NCBI GenBank assembly: GCA_012729335.1
Contig: JAAYDJ010000028.1
Coordinates: 1-64,000, forward strand
Reading direction: 5' to 3'
From: Bacteroidales bacterium
Lineage (GTDB): Bacteria > Bacteroidota > Bacteroidia > Bacteroidales > Prolixibacteraceae
Length of the DNA: 64,000 nucleotides
Made by a program: the position numbers and the translations under genes. The notes under the pieces are model-generated. The model saw only the letters and a list, made by a program, of their open reading frames with translations. It had not been told where the DNA came from and searched no databases. Shown piece by piece: positions 59,815 to 64,000 of the stretch (within the stretch, counting starts at the first letter, position 1; each line of letters begins with the position of its first letter).

Positions 59815-61230
59815 ATGAACAAGAAAAAACAAGCCGTAATATACCTCCTTTTTGATTTCCTGGCAGCAGCCATCAGCTGGACACTCTTCTACATCTACCG
59901 GAAGGAAGTCATTGAACCCGTAAAATTCGGCTACGACATCCCCCTCGAATTCACCCCGCAATATTTCATTGGTCTTTTGGTGATTCCTTCAGGCTGGCTC
60001 CTGTTTTATTTCATCACCGGGTTTTACAATAACGTCTACCGCCGTTCACGCCTCCTCGAACTGGGGCAAACCATCCTCACCTCGGTGATCGGGGTCACCG
60101 CCATCTTCTTTGTCCTGCTGCTCGACGATACCGTTTACTCCTATAAGAACTACTACCAGCTCTATTTCAACCTGTTGCTGCTTCACTTCTCGTTCACCTA
60201 CTTCTTCAGGCTGATCCTCACCTCCCAAACCATCAGGAAGATCCACCACCGGAAAATCGGCTTCAAGACACTGATCATCGGCAACAACGAAAAAGCACTT
60301 AAAATCTTCCGGGAGATGAACACCCAGCCCCGGCCTGCCGGAAACCTCTTCTGCGGGTATGTGGCTGTGGGTGAAAACGGGAAGGGACTCCTCGACCAGC
60401 ATCTGCCCCAGATGGGGGATATTTCAGGGCTCGAGAAGATTGTCCAGACCGAAGCCATTGAAGAGGTGATCATCGCCCTGGAGACCCATGAGCATGATAA
60501 ACTCAGCGAGATACTGACCATTGTTGAAAACAGGGACATCCTCATCTGGGGCATCCCCGACCTGTACGACTTCCTGTCGGGGATGGTCAAGATCAACACC
60601 ATTTACAGTTCACCGCTCATCAAAATCTCCAACGGGCTGATGCCTGCCTGGCAGGAAAACGCCAAACGGCTTATTGACGTGGTGGCTTCCCTTCTGGCCA
60701 TGATCATCCTCTCGCCGGTATACCTGGCCCTGACCATCATCATCAGGGCCACCAGCCGCGGGCCGGTCATATACAGCCAGGAACGGGTGGGCAAATTCGG
60801 GCACCCCTTTACCATTTACAAATTCAGGAGCATGTACGACGGCTCCGAACAAAACGGTCCCGCCCTCTCTTCACGCCACGACGAACGCATCACCCCCGTA
60901 GGCCGCTTCATCAGGAAAACCCACCTCGACGAAATCCCCCAGTTCTACAATGTCCTCATCGGCGATATGTCGCTGGTGGGCCCGCGCCCCGAAAGAAGCT
61001 ACTACATCGAACAAATCGTGAAAAAAGCCCCCCACTATAAGCTGTTGCACAAACTAAGACCGGGGATCACCTCATGGGGCCAGGTGAAATACGGATACGC
61101 CTCCAACGTGGAGGAAATGCTCGAAAGACTGCCCTACGACATGATCTACCTGAAGAACATCTCCCTCTATCTCGACTTCAAGATCCTCATCTACACGATG
61201 ATCAACGTCTTCCACGGAAAAGGGAAATAA
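59815..61230 (+). CDS. undecaprenyl-phosphate sugar phosphotransferase (bacterial sugar transferase family)
   Basis: 471 aa; N-terminal TMs, RLIDVVASLLAMIILSPVYLALTIIIRATSRGPVIYSQERVG, RKTHLDEIPQFYNVLIGDMSLVGPRPE. Confidence 0.95.
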   Translation: MNKKKQAVIYLLFDFLAAAISWTLFYIYRKEVIEPVKFGYDIPLEFTPQYFIGLLVIPSGWLLFYFITGFYNNVYRRSRLLELGQTILTSVIGVTAIFFVLLLDDTVYSYKNYYQLYFNLLLLHFSFTYFFRLILTSQTIRKIHHRKIGFKTLIIGNNEKALKIFREMNTQPRPAGNLFCGYVAVGENGKGLLDQHLPQMGDISGLEKIVQTEAIEEVIIALETHEHDKLSEILTIVENRDILIWGIPDLYDFLSGMVKINTIYSSPLIKISNGLMPAWQENAKRLIDVVASLLAMIILSPVYLALTIIIRATSRGPVIYSQERVGKFGHPFTIYKFRSMYDGSEQNGPALSSRHDERITPVGRFIRKTHLDEIPQFYNVLIGDMSLVGPRPERSYYIEQIVKKAPHYKLLHKLRPGITSWGQVKYGYASNVEEMLERLPYDMIYLKNISLYLDFKILIYTMINVFHGKGK

Positions 61231-61263
61231 TCCATCCCGGGGTACTCTCCTTCGCCATCACAG

Positions 61264-61557
61264 CCTGCACGTACACTTCTGCAAGTTCACCTCTGCAAAT
61301 TCTCCTGTGCAGGTTCTTCTCTGCACGTACACTTCTGCACGTACACCTCTGCACGTACACTTCTGCACGTACACCTCTGCACGTACACCTCTGCACGTAA
61401 ACCTCTGCACGTACACTTCTGCAAGTTCACCTCTGCAAATCCTCCTGTGCAGGTTCTCCTCTGCACGTACACTTCTGCAAATCCTCCTGTGCAAATTCTC
61501 CTCTGCACGTACACCTCTGCAAGTTCACCTTTGTGCGCACATCTCTGTTTGTGCTTC
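61264..61557. repeat. 14-bp tandem array (about 21 copies, TCTGCACGTACACY consensus)
   Basis: Continuous in-phase 14-mers: TCTGCACGTACACT, TCTGCAAGTTCACC, TCTGCAAATTCTCC, TGTGCAGGTTCTTC and others. Confidence 0.97.
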
Positions 61558-61633
61558 TCTTCCTTCCGGGAATCCAAAGGCGAACCGGCGTTAAATAAAC
61601 ACCGGGACCTGCTCGTTTAGCGTTCCGTAGAAG

Positions 61634-62119
61634 TCACATGACCTTACCGGCTTCGCGGATTTTTCTGTCGCGGAGGCGGCCTGCCAGCTGCCCTGCTATC
61701 CACCCCACGATAAGCCCCACGGCAGGCATGGCGTACCAGAGGGCCGGTTGAAACGATTCCGACAGAATTATTCCGGCGGTCAGACCCAGAAGAAGGCCCC
61801 ATACGGAATAACGAAAGGTGAACTGGTTCCGGGGAAAGAACCCATGTGCTTTCATCATGTGGTTGGACAGCCTGAAGATCAGCCTGTCGAGTTCACGCCG
61901 GTCTTCCCCCTGTACAGCCAGCGCATCCCCGATGCGTTCTGCCATCCCCTCTGCCTCGGGGAAAAAGTGATCGCACACCTCACAACCCGGGGCAAACTCT
62001 CCCAGCCGGGTGATATTCCGTCTGAGCTCATCGACCTTGAAAAAGAGAAGCTTTTCCTGAGGCGTCCCCTCCAGTTTCTGATCCATGTTCCTGAGGATCT
62101 CATCTGCCCTGTTGTCCAT
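61634..62119 (-). CDS. hypothetical protein with two C-terminal TM segments
   Basis: 161 aa; N-terminal soluble region with CEVCDHFFPEAEG, then LLLGLTAGIILSESFQPALWYAMPAVGLIVGWIAGQLAG. Confidence 0.75.
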   Translation of the reverse strand: MDNRADEILRNMDQKLEGTPQEKLLFFKVDELRRNITRLGEFAPGCEVCDHFFPEAEGMAERIGDALAVQGEDRRELDRLIFRLSNHMMKAHGFFPRNQFTFRYSVWGLLLGLTAGIILSESFQPALWYAMPAVGLIVGWIAGQLAGRLRDRKIREAGKVM

Positions 62120-62224
62120 GACCTTATTCGTTTAACATTTTCGCCGGCGCAGCATGCCGGTGACAGAGTAAATTTACGAATTATATTCCGGCCGGTGGCA
62201 AAATAGACTGCCCATTTACATATT

Positions 62225-62262
62225 AAAAGGGGCTGCCCCGGCATTCCGGAACAGCCCCTTCA
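62225..62262 (-). terminator. intrinsic terminator downstream of pnp
   Basis: AAGGGGCTG...CAGCCCCTT stem with nested CCGG/CCGG; U tract on the minus-strand reading. Confidence 0.75.
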
Positions 62263-62314
62263 AAGCATCAGCCGCAGAACACCAGGATCTCACGGCCTTA
62301 TGGTGACCCAGACT

Positions 62315-64000
62315 CTATGAATTTCTGGGTTTCCAGACGTTATCCCGGCGGTCGCCGCCACGGTTGTCACCGCCTCTGCGGTCACCACCACGGTGGTCAT
62401 CCCGGCGGTCGCCGCCACGGTGATCATCCCGGCGGTCGCCACGGTGGTCGTCGCGCCGGCGGTCGTCATCCCTGCGGGGCGGGCGGCCTTCACGGGAATT
62501 CTCCCTTTCCACATAACCTTCAGGCTTGGGCAGCAACACCCTGCGCGAAAGCTTCAGCTTTCCGGTCTTCTCATCGACACCGATCAGCTTCACTTCCACC
62601 ATGTCGTTTTCCTTCATCACATCGGAAGCCGACTCGATCCGTTTCCAGTCGATCTCGGAAACATGGAGTAACCCCTCTTTCCCGGGCATGATCTCGATGA
62701 ATGCCCCGAAAGAGACGATCGATTTCACCTTGCCGGTGTATATTTCTCCTACCTCGGGAAGGGCCACGATGGCCTTCACGCGGGCTTTGGCAGCGTTGAG
62801 GATCTCCAGGTTGGGACCCGAAATTTCCACAATGCCATTGTTCTCATCTTCAGTGATGGAAATGTTGGCACCGGTATCGCTCTGGATACCCTGAATGATC
62901 TTTCCACCGGGGCCAATCACGGCGCCGATCATATCTTTCGGGATGAGCATCACCTCAATGCGCGGAACGTTGGATTTGTATTCGGCACGGGGCTCGGGAA
63001 TCACCTCCAGGATCTTCCCAAGGATGTGCATCCTTCCTTCCTTAGCCTGCTCCAGGGCCTGCGACAGCACCTCATAGGAGAGTCCGTCCACCTTGATGTC
63101 CATCTGGGTAGCGGTAATTCCCTTTTCGGTACCCGTTACCTTAAAGTCCATATCACCGAGGTGGTCTTCATCACCAAGAATATCAGAAAGCACAGCGTAT
63201 TTGGCATTTCCCTTGTCGGTGATCAGTCCCATGGCGATGCCCGACACAGGGCGGACGATCTTCACGGCGGCATCCATCAGGGACATGGTTCCGGCACAAA
63301 CCGTGGCCATCGAAGAGGAGCCGTTTGACTCGAGGATGTCAGAAACGATCCGCACGACATAAGGCAGGTCGGCAGGGATCACCCTTTTGAGGGCGCGGAG
63401 GGCCAGGTTACCATGGCCGATTTCGCGGCGGCCAACGCCACGCGGCACCTTGGCTTCACCCGTCGAAAAGGAGGGGAAGTTGTAGTGCAGCATAAACCGC
63501 TCGAAACCCTGGACGGTCACGCCGTCGATCATTTTTTCGTCATCTTTGGTACCCAGCGTCGTGCTGGCCAGCGCCTGGGTCTCCCCGCGTGTGAAAAGCG
63601 CCGATCCGTGGGCCCCGGGAAGGTAGTCCACCTCACCCCAGATAGGCCTGATTTCACGGGTGCCACGGCCGTCAAGCCTGACCCCTTCATCGAGCACCAT
63701 GCGCCGCATGGCCTCTTTTTCCACATCGTGATAATACTTTTTGATCAGCTTCTCATGGAGAACCAGGTCGATGCCTTCGGCTCCCTCATTTTCGGCCTTG
63801 TATTTCCCGATGTATTCGTCGCGCAGCGTCTCAAAAGAGGACATCCGCTCCTGTTTGTTGGTAATCCGTCGCCTGACAATTTCATACACAGGGGCATACA
63901 GGTCGGCATGCACCCTGGCCCGCAGCGCTTCATCGTTGGTCTCGTGGCAATACTCCCGCTTGACCACGCCGCGCTCAGCCATCATCTCCAGCTGAACCTG
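62315..64000 (-). CDS. pnp: polyribonucleotide nucleotidyltransferase (5' end beyond window)
   Basis: RPH domain, KH ([28 protein letters not shown]) and S1 ([33 protein letters not shown]); frame stays open to 64000; R/D/G-rich tail. Confidence 0.97.
   Translation of the reverse strand, partial: QVQLEMMAERGVVKREYCHETNDEALRARVHADLYAPVYEIVRRRITNKQERMSSFETLRDEYIGKYKAENEGAEGIDLVLHEKLIKKYYHDVEKEAMRRMVLDEGVRLDGRGTREIRPIWGEVDYLPGAHGSALFTRGETQALASTTLGTKDDEKMIDGVTVQGFERFMLHYNFPSFSTGEAKVPRGVGRREIGHGNLALRALKRVIPADLPYVVRIVSDILESNGSSSMATVCAGTMSLMDAAVKIVRPVSGIAMGLITDKGNAKYAVLSDILGDEDHLGDMDFKVTGTEKGITATQMDIKVDGLSYEVLSQALEQAKEGRMHILGKILEVIPEPRAEYKSNVPRIEVMLIPKDMIGAVIGPGGKIIQGIQSDTGANISITEDENNGIVEISGPNLEILNAAKARVKAIVALPEVGEIYTGKVKSIVSFGAFIEIMPGKEGLLHVSEIDWKRIESASDVMKENDMVEVKLIGVDEKTGKLKLSRRVLLPKPEGYVERENSREGRPPRRDDDRRRDDHRGDRRDDHRGGDRRDDHRGGDRRGGDNRGGDRRDNVWKPRNS

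Noticed and set aside
61202-61594. Several ORFs (AEVYVQRCTCR / TSARTPLHVH repeats) across the 14-bp array
   Set aside because: Multiple overlapping frames on both strands are open because of the repeat composition; no start context or non-repeat domain.

Overview
Chromosomal window from a Bacteroidota-type genome: coding-dense, mostly minus strand, with lineage hallmarks such as a bifunctional hisB, tgt next to a YjgP/YjgQ permease, and TTG-N19-22-TAnnTTTG promoters. No rRNA, tRNA, IS element, prophage or CRISPR array was recognised. Main blocks: (1) a histidine operon (hisG-D-C-B ... hisH) interleaved with purU, a TlpA-type thioredoxin and argB, preceded by a candidate ribosome-mediated his attenuator; (2) housekeeping and accessory genes at 8-27 kb (ssb, pirin, CAP, creatininase, Gfo/Idh/MocA, AI-2E transporter, TPM/LemA, hutU, HU, rsmG, ECF sigma, tgt, YjgP/Q permease, carboxylase plus biotin carrier, and a secreted protein with LExWM repeats); (3) a large surface-polysaccharide locus at 27.5-52.7 kb. 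The locus holds a Dlt-like acylation module: two adenylating enzymes (one with a fused carrier domain), an SGNH/DltD-like protein, an MBOAT, an unlisted 46-aa membrane ORF and a radical SAM/SPASM protein. It also holds TupA-like ATP-grasp and CapA-like genes, and an AT-rich replaced segment bounded by a truncated ABC-2 permease remnant; (4) ispE, gcvP, an MBL hydrolase, pcm, an undecaprenyl-phosphate sugar transferase and pnp (cut by the window edge). The most unusual cross-cutting signal is a set of at least six unrelated tandem-repeat arrays (7/64, 42, 8, 38, 7 and 14 bp periods), each starting at or within about 35 bp of a gene's stop codon on its 3' side.
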